Positions 1 through 7,239 of a stretch of DNA of 33,725 nt are shown one piece after another. The stretch is from contig CBDUCN010000011.1 in NCBI GenBank assembly GCA_965365655.1, positions 1 through 33,725 on the forward strand, written 5' to 3'. Both the position numbers and the translations under genes were made by a program. The notes below the pieces were generated by a model. That model saw only the letters and a program-made list of their open reading frames with translations, was not told the DNA's origin and searched no databases. Position 1 is the first letter of the stretch. Every line of letters starts with the position of its first letter. This DNA comes from JBFHNV01 sp965365655. Its GTDB lineage: Bacteria; Pseudomonadota; Gammaproteobacteria; HK1.

Positions 1-84
1 CGCGGGGTGCGATTTCTCACGTGTTCCGGCGCCGCGGCGATGCTACCGTCCAGCCACGGTTCACGAGCTGCAAGGAGGACCCCG

Positions 85-471
85 ATGTCCCAGTCGTCCA
101 TCACCCGAATCCTCGGATGCGTCTCCGCGGCCGCGGCGGTCCTGCTGCTGTCGGGGCAGGCCGTCGCCGATCACGGGACCCTGAGCGGGGATCAGATCCG
201 GGAGGTCATGGTCGGCAACACCGCGACCGGCGTGAGCAGCCGTAGCGGCAGGCGCTGGTACGGGGACTACTCGCCCGACGGCACCTACGTGCTGCGCGTG
301 CCGGAAGCGGACTGGAGCACGAACGGCAAGTGGCGCATCGACGGCGACCTGTGGTGCACCGAGCGTCCCCAGCGCTCCGAGCGCTGCAAGAACATCGAGC
401 ACGTGTCCGGGGACGACTACCAGGCCGTCGACGATCGCCGCGAGACGCTCAACTTCAGCATCCAGCGCTGA
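85..471 (+). CDS. small secreted protein, DUF995-like
   Basis: A 128-residue protein with an apparent Sec signal peptide: a short basic start, a hydrophobic stretch at about residues 12-26, and a likely cleavage after QAVA-D. The mature part has the pattern of DUF995-like periplasmic proteins: a G-x-L-x-G-x-x-I opening, a GNTATG motif, a Y-x-x-DGTY segment, a GKWRIDGDLWC core and a second Cys in ERCKNI. The two Cys could form a disulfide after export. The ATG at 85 is chosen because a strong AAGGAGG lies 8 bp upstream and because the signal peptide begins there; an in-frame upstream ATG at 7 has neither. Its upstream partner, if any, is outside the window. Function unknown; the family assignment comes from motif memory only. 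Confidence 0.75.
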   Translation: MSQSSITRILGCVSAAAAVLLLSGQAVADHGTLSGDQIREVMVGNTATGVSSRSGRRWYGDYSPDGTYVLRVPEADWSTNGKWRIDGDLWCTERPQRSERCKNIEHVSGDDYQAVDDRRETLNFSIQR

Positions 472-496
472 ATCGGCGTTCCTGCACGCAGATCAC

Positions 497-527
497 GGGC
501 CGCCCGGGGTCGCCTCCGGGCGAGCCC
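497..527. terminator. stem-loop between convergent genes
   Basis: CGCCCGG (501-507) pairs with CCGGGCG (516-522), and the stem extends outward through GGGC/GCCC with a one-base bulge. It lies between two genes whose 3' ends face each other and has no U-tract on either side. Probably a bidirectional 3'-end structure. Confidence 0.5.
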
Positions 528-575
528 CGTGCGCGTTGCCATGCTCCAGCACGGTCATCTCGTCCTCGGGGCTCC

Positions 576-1658
576 TCAGGCCGACAGCCGCACCGGCATG
601 CGCCGCGCGCCCCAGGTGCCGGCGGGGCCCTCGATCACGCCGGCCATGCGCTCGCCGCACGTCGTGCAGTGCCCGTCATCGGTCAGGTTCCACGCGCCCA
701 GACGGTACCAGTCGCGCTCGATCAGCAGGCCCCCGCAGCCGTGGCACCAGGTGGAGCCGCCGTCGCTGTCGTGCACGTTGCCGGTGTACGCGTAGCGCAC
801 CCCGTTGCCCATCGCGATGCGGCGCGCCCGGGTCAGCGTCGCGGGCGGCGTCGCCGGCGTGTCCATCATCTTCCAGTCGGGGTGGAACGCGGTGAAGTGC
901 ATCGGCACCTCGGGCCCCAGGTGCTCCACCACCCAGCGCGTCATCTCGTCGAGCTCGGCGTCTGAGTCGTTCTCGCCGGGAATGAGCAGCGTGGTGGTCT
1001 CGATCCACACGTCGGTCTCGTGGTGCAGGTACTGCAGCGTGTCCAGCACCGGCGCCAGCGAGCCGCCGCAGATCTTGCGGTAGAAGCGCTCGGTGAACGC
1101 CTTCAGGTCCACGTTCGCGGCATCCACGTGGCGGAAGAACTCCGCGCGCGGCTCGGGCGTCACGTAGCCCGCGGTCACCGCGACGGTGCGGATCCCGTGC
1201 TCCCGGCACGCGTCCGCGACGTCGTTCGCGTACTCCATGAAGATCACGGGATCGTTGTACGTGAACGCGATGCTCGCGCAGTCGAGTCGCTTTGCCGCGT
1301 CGGCCAGCATCTGCGGCGTCGCGCGGTCCGCGAGCGTGTCCATCTCGCGGGATTTCGACATGTCCCAGTTCTGGCAGAACTTGCACGCGAGGTTGCAGCC
1401 GGCGGTGCCGAAGGACAGCACCGCGGAGCCGGGCAGGAAGTGGTTCAGCGGCTTCTTCTCGATCGGGTCCACGCAGAAGCCGCTCGATCGCCCGTAGCTG
1501 TAGAGGTTGATGGTGTCGTGCTCGCGCCCGCGCACGAAGCACAGGCCGCGCTGGCCCTCGCGCAGCTTGCAGAAGCGCGGGCACAGGTCGCACTGCAGCC
1601 GCCCGTCGGACAGGGCGTGCCAGTAGCCCACTGGCCGGGGTGCCGTGACATCGTTCAT
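576..1658 (-). CDS. amrS: AmmeMemoRadiSam system radical SAM enzyme
   Basis: A 360-residue radical SAM protein related to pyruvate-formate-lyase activases. The [4Fe-4S]-binding C-x3-C-x2-C is C88, C92 and C95 in GCNLACKFCQNW. An N-terminal CDLCPRFC (C23, C26, C30) and C40 add a second cysteine cluster, and a C-terminal pair of CxxC motifs (HGCGG and CTTCGE) looks like a zinc ribbon. Length and N-terminal architecture match the AmrS family, which occurs with Memo-like (AmrB) and AMMECR1-like (AmrA) proteins; both are encoded divergently next door. The ATG at 1658 has GGAGG 5 bp upstream. The substrate of this system is not established as far as I know. A radical SAM cluster is oxygen-labile, which fits the FNR-like site in the divergent promoter region. 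Confidence 0.93.
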   Translation of the reverse strand: MNDVTAPRPVGYWHALSDGRLQCDLCPRFCKLREGQRGLCFVRGREHDTINLYSYGRSSGFCVDPIEKKPLNHFLPGSAVLSFGTAGCNLACKFCQNWDMSKSREMDTLADRATPQMLADAAKRLDCASIAFTYNDPVIFMEYANDVADACREHGIRTVAVTAGYVTPEPRAEFFRHVDAANVDLKAFTERFYRKICGGSLAPVLDTLQYLHHETDVWIETTTLLIPGENDSDAELDEMTRWVVEHLGPEVPMHFTAFHPDWKMMDTPATPPATLTRARRIAMGNGVRYAYTGNVHDSDGGSTWCHGCGGLLIERDWYRLGAWNLTDDGHCTTCGERMAGVIEGPAGTWGARRMPVRLSA

Positions 1659-1717
1659 GGATACCTCCGGGCGTCGCGCTCCGGATCGTGATCATCCCCC
1701 TGTAGATCGGGGCCGGG

Positions 1718-1731
1718 GCGATCCGGATCAA
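1718..1731. promoter_or_regulatory. FNR/Anr-like box in the amrS-amrB intergenic region
   Basis: GCGAT-CCGG-ATCAA matches the FNR-family consensus TTGAT-N4-ATCAA at 8 of 10 defined positions, with one arm perfect. It sits in the 128-bp divergent region, 56 bp from the amrB start and 60 bp from the amrS start, so it could act on either gene. Identified by eye only. Confidence 0.4.
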
Positions 1732-1786
1732 GTGGCGGGCCGGACGCGCCTTGATCGGGCTCCCGCCCGGGTCCATCTTAGGTTGC

Positions 1787-2587
1787 ATGAGCACACGGCC
1801 CGTCGAATCGGTGCGCCCGGCGGCTGTCGCCGGGCGTTTCTACCCCGGGGACCCGGACACGCTGCGGCGCGAGGTCGCGCGGATGCTGGCCGCGGCGCCG
1901 CGCGGCGGCGCGCGCCCGAAGGCGCTCGTCGCACCGCACGCCGGCTACGTGTATTCGGGGCCCACCGCCGGCTTCGCGTACGCGCTGCTCGACGGCGCCG
2001 CCGACACGATCCGCAAGGTCGTGCTGCTCGGGCCCAGCCACCACGTGCCGCTGCGCGGCGCGGCGGTGCCGACGGCGGCCTTCTTCGAGACGCCGCTCGG
2101 GCTCATCCCGGTCGATCGCGACGGCGTCGCGCGGCTGGTGGACGCCGGCCTCGCGGGCCTGTCGGACGAGCCGCACCGCTTCGAGCACGCGCTGGAGGTG
2201 CAGCTCCCGTTCCTGCAGGCGCAGCTCGGCGACTTCGCGCTGCTGCCGGTGTCGGTGGGCGTCGGCCGCGCGGAGCGGGTCGCGGACCTGCTGGACGCGG
2301 TGTGGGGCGGCGACGAGACGCTGATCGTCGTCAGCACCGACATGAGCCACTTCCACGGCTACGCCGAGGCGCGCGCGATAGACCGCGCGACCTGCGACGC
2401 GATCCTGGCCCGCGACCCGCACCTGCAGGGCGAGCAGGCCTGCGGCTGCCACGCGCTGAACGGCCTGCTCGAGGCGGCGCGGCGACGGAACCTGGACCTG
2501 CGGCTGCTCGACGCGCGCAACTCCGGCGACACCGCCGGCCCGCGCGACCGGGTGGTGGGCTATGCAAGCTTCGCCATCGACGCCTGA
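1787..2587 (+). CDS. amrB: AmmeMemoRadiSam system protein B (Memo-like)
   Basis: A 266-residue Memo-family protein, a fold related to class III extradiol dioxygenases (LigB). Recognisable motifs are RPAAVAGRFYPGDP near the N-terminus, APHAGYVYSGPTAG with a candidate metal His, GPSHHVPL with a second His pair, STDMSHFH, and a Cys-His pair in CGCHALNG near the C-terminus, which matches the His/His/Cys metal site described for human MEMO1. The ATG at 1787 begins the conserved region; a TTG at 1751 would add 12 unconserved residues. The gene diverges from amrS and overlaps amrA by 26 bp, so B and A are probably translationally coupled. Whether it is an enzyme or a metal-binding partner is unknown. 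Confidence 0.92.
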   Translation: MSTRPVESVRPAAVAGRFYPGDPDTLRREVARMLAAAPRGGARPKALVAPHAGYVYSGPTAGFAYALLDGAADTIRKVVLLGPSHHVPLRGAAVPTAAFFETPLGLIPVDRDGVARLVDAGLAGLSDEPHRFEHALEVQLPFLQAQLGDFALLPVSVGVGRAERVADLLDAVWGGDETLIVVSTDMSHFHGYAEARAIDRATCDAILARDPHLQGEQACGCHALNGLLEAARRRNLDLRLLDARNSGDTAGPRDRVVGYASFAIDA

Positions 2588-3197
2588 TCCGGCGCCCGAC
2601 GAGGCGGCGCTGGACGCTCGGCTGCTGGACCTCGCGCGCGCGTCGATCCTCGACTCGCTGCGCGCCGGCCGGCCCGCCGGGTTGCCCGCCGAGCGCTGGC
2701 CGCCTGCGCTGGCCGCGCCCGGCGCGAGCTTCGTGACGCTGTCGCGCGGCGACGCGCTGCGCGGGTGCTGCGGCAGCATCGAGGCGCGCCGGGCGCTGGC
2801 CGAGGACGTATGGGTGAACGCGCAGCGCACCGCGTTCGCCGACCCGCGCTTCCCGCCGCTGAGCGAGCGCGAGGTGCCCGGCCTGACGCTGGAGATCTCG
2901 CTGCTGGGGCCGCTGACGCCGCTGGCCGTGGACTCCGAGCAGGCGCTGCTGGCCGCGCTGCGCCCGGGGGTGGACGGGCTGCTGATGACGCTGGGCGAGC
3001 GCCGCGCGACCTTCCTGCCGAAGGTCTGGCACACGCTGCCGGAACCGCGCGACTTCCTGGCCCATCTCAAGCACAAGCTGGGCGTCCCGGTGACGTTCTG
3101 GGATCCGGCACTGCGTTTCCACCGCTACCACACTCGGCAGTTCGCGGGCACGCTGGACGCGGACACGCCCCGCGCGCGGTCGACCCCGACATCCTGA
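2562..3197 (+). CDS. amrA: AmmeMemoRadiSam system protein A (AMMECR1 domain)
   Basis: A 211-residue AMMECR1-domain protein. The family signature LRGC-x-GSI appears as LRGCCGSIEA, followed by the conserved NAQRTAFADPRFPPLSEREVPGLTLEISLLGPL region and a GERRATFLPKVW segment. The ATG lies inside the end of amrB (26-bp overlap), so the two are cotranscribed. AMMECR1 proteins have a conserved cysteine in the LRGC motif whose catalytic role is unproven. The C-terminal 20 residues are Arg/Thr-rich and look unconserved. Family assignment is firm; biochemical role unknown. Confidence 0.92.
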   Translation: MQASPSTPDPAPDEAALDARLLDLARASILDSLRAGRPAGLPAERWPPALAAPGASFVTLSRGDALRGCCGSIEARRALAEDVWVNAQRTAFADPRFPPLSEREVPGLTLEISLLGPLTPLAVDSEQALLAALRPGVDGLLMTLGERRATFLPKVWHTLPEPRDFLAHLKHKLGVPVTFWDPALRFHRYHTRQFAGTLDADTPRARSTPTS

Positions 3198-3243
3198 CGC
3201 CCGCGTGCCGCTGCGGACGCGGGAACGCGCCGCCCGCCGGAGC

Positions 3244-4233
3244 ATGAGCCTGATCGCGCCGCCGCCTCCGTACCGCCCGCTGGACGCCGAGGCATGGAGG
3301 CGCCACCGCCTGCGCAACGCGCTGCAGTCGCTGCTGCTGCTGCTCGCGATGGGCGCGGTGCTGTGCGGCCTCGGATGGGTCGTCGGCGGGGGCACGGGCG
3401 CCGTCGCGGCCGTTGCCGCCGGGTGCACGCTGGTCCTGCTGAGCCCCGGCCTGTCGCCGCGGATGGTGCTTCTCGCCTATGGCGCGCGCGAGCTGGATGC
3501 GCGCAGCGCGCCCGGCCTGGTGGACCTTGTCGAGCGCCTCGCGCGGCGCGCGGGCCTGCCGGGCGCGCCGCGGCTGTTCTACGTGCCGAGCACGGTGATG
3601 AACGCGTTCACGGTGGGCACCCGCGGCCACTCGGCGATCGCGGTGTCGGACGGGCTGCTGCGCGGCCTGTCGGCGCGCGAGCTCGCGGGCGTGCTGGCCC
3701 ACGAGGTGAGCCACGTCAGCCACAACGACACCTGGGTGATGGGCCTGGCCGACCTGTTCAGCCGCATGACCAGCGTGTTCGCGACCCTGGGACAGGTGCT
3801 GGTGCTCGTGAACCTGCCGCTGCTGGCGCTGTCGGGATACACGCTGAGCTGGGCGGCGATCGCGATCCTGCTCTTCGCGCCCGGGGTGAGCGCGCTGATG
3901 CAGCTCGCGCTGTCGCGCACCCGCGAGTACGACGCGGACCTGCGTGCCGCCGCGCTGACCGGCGATCCGCGGGGGCTGGCCCTCGCGCTCGATCGCATGG
4001 AGCGCTACCAGGGGCGCTTCCTGGAGCAGGTGCTGCTCCCGGGCAACCGGATCCCGGACCCTTCGCTGCTGCGCACCCACCCGCCGACCGCGGATCGCGT
4101 GCAGCGGCTGCTCGCGCTGGAGCCGGTGCCGGCGGGCCGGCGCATCGCGTCCGGGGTGCCGGCGCTTGCCGCGGACGACTTCCCTGCGGTGGTCCGCCGC
4201 CCGCGGCGCCGCGCCTCCGGCGTGTGGTACTGA
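3244..4233 (+). CDS. M48 family zinc metallopeptidase, HtpX-like membrane protease
   Basis: A 329-residue membrane protease. Two hydrophobic segments near the N-terminus (about residues 27-50 and 52-75) precede the catalytic zinc motif HEVSH (His153), followed by further membrane segments at about 180-225 and the third-ligand motif REYDAD. The order TM-TM-HExxH-TM-TM-ExxxD is that of HtpX-type M48B peptidases, which degrade damaged membrane proteins. The C-terminus carries the RTHPPTADRVQRLLAL sequence typical of the family. The ATG at 3244 gives a natural start; an in-frame GTG at 3205 would add 13 residues. It lies 46 bp after amrA and may share its transcript. A link to the AmmeMemoRadiSam proteins is only positional. 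Confidence 0.88.
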   Translation: MSLIAPPPPYRPLDAEAWRRHRLRNALQSLLLLLAMGAVLCGLGWVVGGGTGAVAAVAAGCTLVLLSPGLSPRMVLLAYGARELDARSAPGLVDLVERLARRAGLPGAPRLFYVPSTVMNAFTVGTRGHSAIAVSDGLLRGLSARELAGVLAHEVSHVSHNDTWVMGLADLFSRMTSVFATLGQVLVLVNLPLLALSGYTLSWAAIAILLFAPGVSALMQLALSRTREYDADLRAAALTGDPRGLALALDRMERYQGRFLEQVLLPGNRIPDPSLLRTHPPTADRVQRLLALEPVPAGRRIASGVPALAADDFPAVVRRPRRRASGVWY

Positions 4234-4299
4234 GAGCTGGTGAATCCTTCGCTCGCCGCACGGCCCGCTCGCGACGGCGCCCGGAAGATTCACGAGCTC
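4234..4299. repeat. long imperfect inverted repeat
   Basis: GAGCTGGTGAATC just after the M48 peptidase stop codon is mirrored by GATTCACGAGCTC at 4287-4299, with one mismatch in 13, around a GC-rich loop. The arms are AT-richer than their surroundings. It could be the 3'-end structure of the peptidase transcript or part of the GDT1 leader. Confidence 0.5.
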
Positions 4300-4325
4300 T
4301 GAACGCGCCCCGCGCGGGCGCGCGC

Positions 4326-4339
4326 TTGACCTGGATCAG
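4326..4339 (+). promoter_or_regulatory. FNR/Anr-like box upstream of the GDT1 gene
   Basis: TTGAC-CTGG-ATCAG matches TTGAT-N4-ATCAA at 8 of 10 positions, including the central TTGA and ATCA of both half-sites. It is 115 bp upstream of the GDT1/TMEM165 start, a reasonable activator position. No convincing -10 element could be tied to it. Confidence 0.4.
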
Positions 4340-4453
4340 GCCCGCCGGCGGCGCCGCGGTCGAGACGCGGTGCCGCGCCGCGCGGTCACGTACCATCCGC
4401 GCGCCCCGGCGGCGTGCCGTCCGCGCGGGCGATCCGTGTCCAGGGGTGCTCTG

Positions 4454-5053
4454 ATGGACCTGTCCGTCGTCCTGTCCGCCTTCACGCTGCTGTTTCTCGC
4501 CGAGATGGGCGACAAGACCCAGCTCGTCGCGATGACGCTGGCGCACCGCTACCGCGTGGCGCCCGTCACCGCCGGCGTGTTCGCGGCGTTCCTGGTGCTG
4601 AACCTGCTCGCGGTGTGGGTCGGGCAGGTGCTGTTCCTGTACGTGCCGCAGCGCGTGGTGCTGCTCGCCGCGGGCGCGCTGTTCCTGGTGTTCGCGTGGC
4701 GCTCCTGGCGCGACGCGGCGGATGGCGAGGAGGTGGGCGAGGTCGCGGACGCGGGCAACGGCCGCGCGTTCGCGAGCAGCTTCGCGCTCATCTTCGTCGC
4801 GGAGCTGGGCGACAAGACCCAGCTCGCGCTGATCGCGCTGGTCGCGGCCACCGGCGCGCCGTGGGCGGTGTTCGTGGGCGGCACGCTGGCGCTGTGGGCG
4901 GTGTCGCTGATCGGCATCGTGCTGGGCGCGACGCTGCTGCGCCGCGTCCCGCGCGCGTGGATGCACCGCGCCGCGGCCGCGCTGTTCGCGCTGTTCGGCG
5001 TGCTGGCGGTGTGGCAGGCGGCGCTGGGCGGCGCGGAGGCCGTGGCCGCGTGA
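4454..5053 (+). CDS. TMEM165/GDT1 family (UPF0016) divalent cation transporter
   Basis: A 199-residue, six-helix membrane protein made of two homologous three-helix halves. Each half carries the family signature E-x-G-D-K-T: AEMGDKTQL near residue 16 and AELGDKTQL near residue 116. These acidic motifs form the cation path in GDT1 proteins, which transport Mn2+ and/or Ca2+; bacterial members such as MneA export manganese. A charged cytoplasmic linker (RDAADGEEVGEVADAG) joins the halves. The ATG at 4454 is preceded by AGGGG 7 bp upstream and begins just before the first helix. The gene has its own long upstream region containing an FNR-like box. I see no yybP-ykoY manganese riboswitch there. 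Confidence 0.93.
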   Translation: MDLSVVLSAFTLLFLAEMGDKTQLVAMTLAHRYRVAPVTAGVFAAFLVLNLLAVWVGQVLFLYVPQRVVLLAAGALFLVFAWRSWRDAADGEEVGEVADAGNGRAFASSFALIFVAELGDKTQLALIALVAATGAPWAVFVGGTLALWAVSLIGIVLGATLLRRVPRAWMHRAAAALFALFGVLAVWQAALGGAEAVAA

Positions 5054-5059
5054 CGACGC

Positions 5060-5092
5060 ACCGGCCGGGGCGCACGCGGCGCCCCGGCCGGT
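5060..5092. terminator. perfect 14-bp stem-loop between convergent genes
   Basis: ACCGGCCGGGGCGC (5060-5073) and its exact complement (5079-5092) flank a 5-nt loop, between the ends of the GDT1 gene and dctM, which converge. There is no U-tract. Position and symmetry fit a bidirectional 3'-end structure. Confidence 0.65.
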
Positions 5093-5098
5093 CCCGCG

Positions 5099-6463
5099 TC
5101 ACCTGATGATGATCTCCGGGCCCATCAGCGACGTGGGCAGCCACGTCGAGATGATCGGCACGTAGGTCACCAGGATCAGGAACACGAACATGATGCCCAC
5201 CCAGGGCAGCGCCGCCTTCACCGTGTCGGTGACCGACATCTGGGCGACGCCCGCGGTCACGAACAGGTTCAGGCCCACCGGCGGCGTGATCATGCCGATC
5301 TCCATGTTCACGACCATGATGATGCCGAGGTGGATCGGGTCGATGCCGAGCTCGATGGCGATCGGGAACACCAGCGGCGCCACGATCACCAGCAGCCCCG
5401 ACGGCTCCATGAACTGTCCGCCGATGAGCAGGATGATGTTCACGATGAGCAGGAACGCGATCGGCCCGAGCCCGGCCCCCATCATCGCCTCGGTGACCAT
5501 CTGCGGAATGCGCTCCTCGGTCAGCACGTGCTTGAGAATGAGCGCGTTGGCGATGATGAACAGCAGCATGATCGTGAGCTTGCCGGCCTCGAACAGCGCG
5601 TGCTTCGTGTCCGGGTGCCAGAGCACCGAGACGGCCCGCCACAGCAGCATCGCGCCGCCCGGACCTTCGTTCTTGAACGGCCCCATGTCGCGGTACACGA
5701 AGCTCGCGATCAGGAACGCGTACACCGCGGCGACCGCGGCCGCCTCGGTGGGCGTGAAGATGCCGCCGTAGATGCCGCCGAGGATGATCACGATCAGCAT
5801 CAGCCCCCAGAACGCGTCGCGCGCGGCGGTGAGCACCTCGCCCCAGCCGCCCCACGGCTGCGCGGGCAGGCCGCGCCACTTCGCGTAGGCGAAGATGCCG
5901 CCCATCAGCATCAATCCGGCGAGCAGCCCCGGGATCACGCCGGCGAGGAACATGCGGCCCACCGACACGTCCGTCGCGGCGGAGTAGACCACCATCACGA
6001 TGGACGGCGGGATCAGGATTCCCAGCGTGCCGGCGTTGCAGATGACGCCGGCGGCGAACCCGCGGTTGTATCCGACCTGCACCATGCCGGCAATCACGAT
6101 GCTGCCGATGGCGACGACGGTCGCCGGCGAGGAGCCCGACAGCGCCGCGAACATCATGCACGCGAACACCGACGCGATGGCGAGCCCGCCCTGGAAGTGG
6201 CCGACCAGCGCGATCGCGAAGCGGATGATGCGCCGCGCGACGCCGCCGGTCGTCATGAAGGTGGATGCCAGGATGAAGAACGGGATCGCGAGAAGGGTGT
6301 AGTGGCCCTGGAACGCGTTGAACAGGGTCTGGGCGATGGACGACAGCGAGCCGCCCGAGTGCGTCGTGAGGAACACGATGCTCGACAGGCCCAGCGCCAC
6401 GGCGATGGGCACGCCGATCAGCAGCAGCCCGACCACCATTGCGAAGAGGACAACGACGGCCAT
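5099..6463 (-). CDS. dctM: TRAP transporter large permease subunit, DctM
   Basis: A 454-residue integral membrane protein of the DctM family, with about 12 helices. Family landmarks include FILASTFMTTGG, the ALSGSSPATVVAIG segment, GTLGILIPPSIVMVVY and, near the C-terminus, GMITPPVGLNLF. It drives sodium-coupled uptake of the substrate delivered by DctP. It follows dctQ with only three bases between stop and start, so the two are coupled. Length and motif order are normal; the central cytoplasmic loop (about residues 275-315) contains a somewhat longer charged insert than I expect. Substrate is inferred as C4-dicarboxylate from the neighbouring DctBD and DctP. Confidence 0.95.
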   Translation of the reverse strand: MAVVVLFAMVVGLLLIGVPIAVALGLSSIVFLTTHSGGSLSSIAQTLFNAFQGHYTLLAIPFFILASTFMTTGGVARRIIRFAIALVGHFQGGLAIASVFACMMFAALSGSSPATVVAIGSIVIAGMVQVGYNRGFAAGVICNAGTLGILIPPSIVMVVYSAATDVSVGRMFLAGVIPGLLAGLMLMGGIFAYAKWRGLPAQPWGGWGEVLTAARDAFWGLMLIVIILGGIYGGIFTPTEAAAVAAVYAFLIASFVYRDMGPFKNEGPGGAMLLWRAVSVLWHPDTKHALFEAGKLTIMLLFIIANALILKHVLTEERIPQMVTEAMMGAGLGPIAFLLIVNIILLIGGQFMEPSGLLVIVAPLVFPIAIELGIDPIHLGIIMVVNMEIGMITPPVGLNLFVTAGVAQMSVTDTVKAALPWVGIMFVFLILVTYVPIISTWLPTSLMGPEIIIR

Positions 6464-6466
6464 GGC

Positions 6467-7114
6467 TCAGCCCTCCTTGCGCGCGGTGGTGTCCGCGTCG
6501 CTGAGCAGCTCCTGCTGCAGATCCTTGACCTCTTCGGCCTCGTGGCTCGCGATGATGGAGTCCACCTTGCCGGTGATCACCTCCCAGGTGAGCACCAGGT
6601 AGCGAAGCGTGAGCAGTGCCATGCCGAGCGGCAGCGCGAAGTAGGGAATGAAGCGCGGCAGCTTCTCGTAGCGCTCGCCCTCGTTCATCGAGTCCGACAG
6701 GAACTGCAGGAACTCCGGCATCGGCACGTCCTCGGTCACCAGGAAGGCGCGCTTGGTCGCGAACGGGTACCAGTAGTCCCAGCTCCCCTTGAGCAGCAGC
6801 AGGCTGAACGCGAGGCAGCACAGCACCGCGATCACGGTGAGCACCTTGCGCGCGAGCGGCGGCGCGTTGGCGACCACCACGTCGACGCCGATGTGGATGT
6901 GCTTCTTCACGGCGTAGGAGGCGCCCAGCAGCACCAGCCACGCGAACAGGTAGACGGTCACCTCCAGCGCCCACAGGATGTTGTCGTTGAAGACGTAGCG
7001 CGCGACGACGTTCGAGAAGGTGATGATCGTCATCGCCGCGAGCAGCAACGCGATGAGCGTTTCCTCCACCCAGTCCACGAAGCGTCCGACGGCGCCGGCA
7101 CTTTGCGTGTTCAT
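6467..7114 (-). CDS. dctQ: TRAP transporter small permease subunit, DctQ
   Basis: A 215-residue DctQ-family protein with four predicted helices (about residues 15-35, 43-63, 87-108 and 155-178). The conserved region between helices 1 and 2 is present (FSNVVARYVFNDNILWALEVT), as is KKHIHIGVDVV. The loop between helices 3 and 4 is longer than usual (about 45 residues), and the C-terminal tail is charged and probably cytoplasmic, so the protein exceeds the common 160-180 residues; this size is seen in a DctQ subgroup. GGGGGA precedes the ATG. It pairs with DctM. Confidence 0.93.
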   Translation of the reverse strand: MNTQSAGAVGRFVDWVEETLIALLLAAMTIITFSNVVARYVFNDNILWALEVTVYLFAWLVLLGASYAVKKHIHIGVDVVVANAPPLARKVLTVIAVLCCLAFSLLLLKGSWDYWYPFATKRAFLVTEDVPMPEFLQFLSDSMNEGERYEKLPRFIPYFALPLGMALLTLRYLVLTWEVITGKVDSIIASHEAEEVKDLQQELLSDADTTARKEG

Positions 7115-7169
7115 CAGGCTTTATCCCCCCGGTTGGATCGGCATCGGATCGGCATCCGCACTCGTGGGT

Positions 7170-7207
7170 GCGGTGCCGGGCGGATCCTCGGATCCGCCCG
7201 GCACCGC
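7170..7207 (-). terminator. perfect stem-loop between dctP and dctQ
   Basis: GCGGTGCCGGGCGGATCC (7170-7187) is followed by TC and then by its exact complement (7190-7207), an 18-bp perfect palindrome interrupted by two bases. It lies 33 bp downstream of the dctP stop and inside the presumed dctPQM transcript, with no U-tract. Such structures commonly protect the upstream message and let the binding protein be made in excess of the permease; that role here is inference. Confidence 0.7.
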
Positions 7208-7239
7208 GGGTGCGGTCAGCGCTTGCCGGCGCCCGTGCG

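Noticed and set aside
4234..4453. yybP-ykoY manganese riboswitch before the GDT1-family gene
   Set aside because: Such riboswitches often precede this gene family, but the conserved loop sequences are not present in this region.
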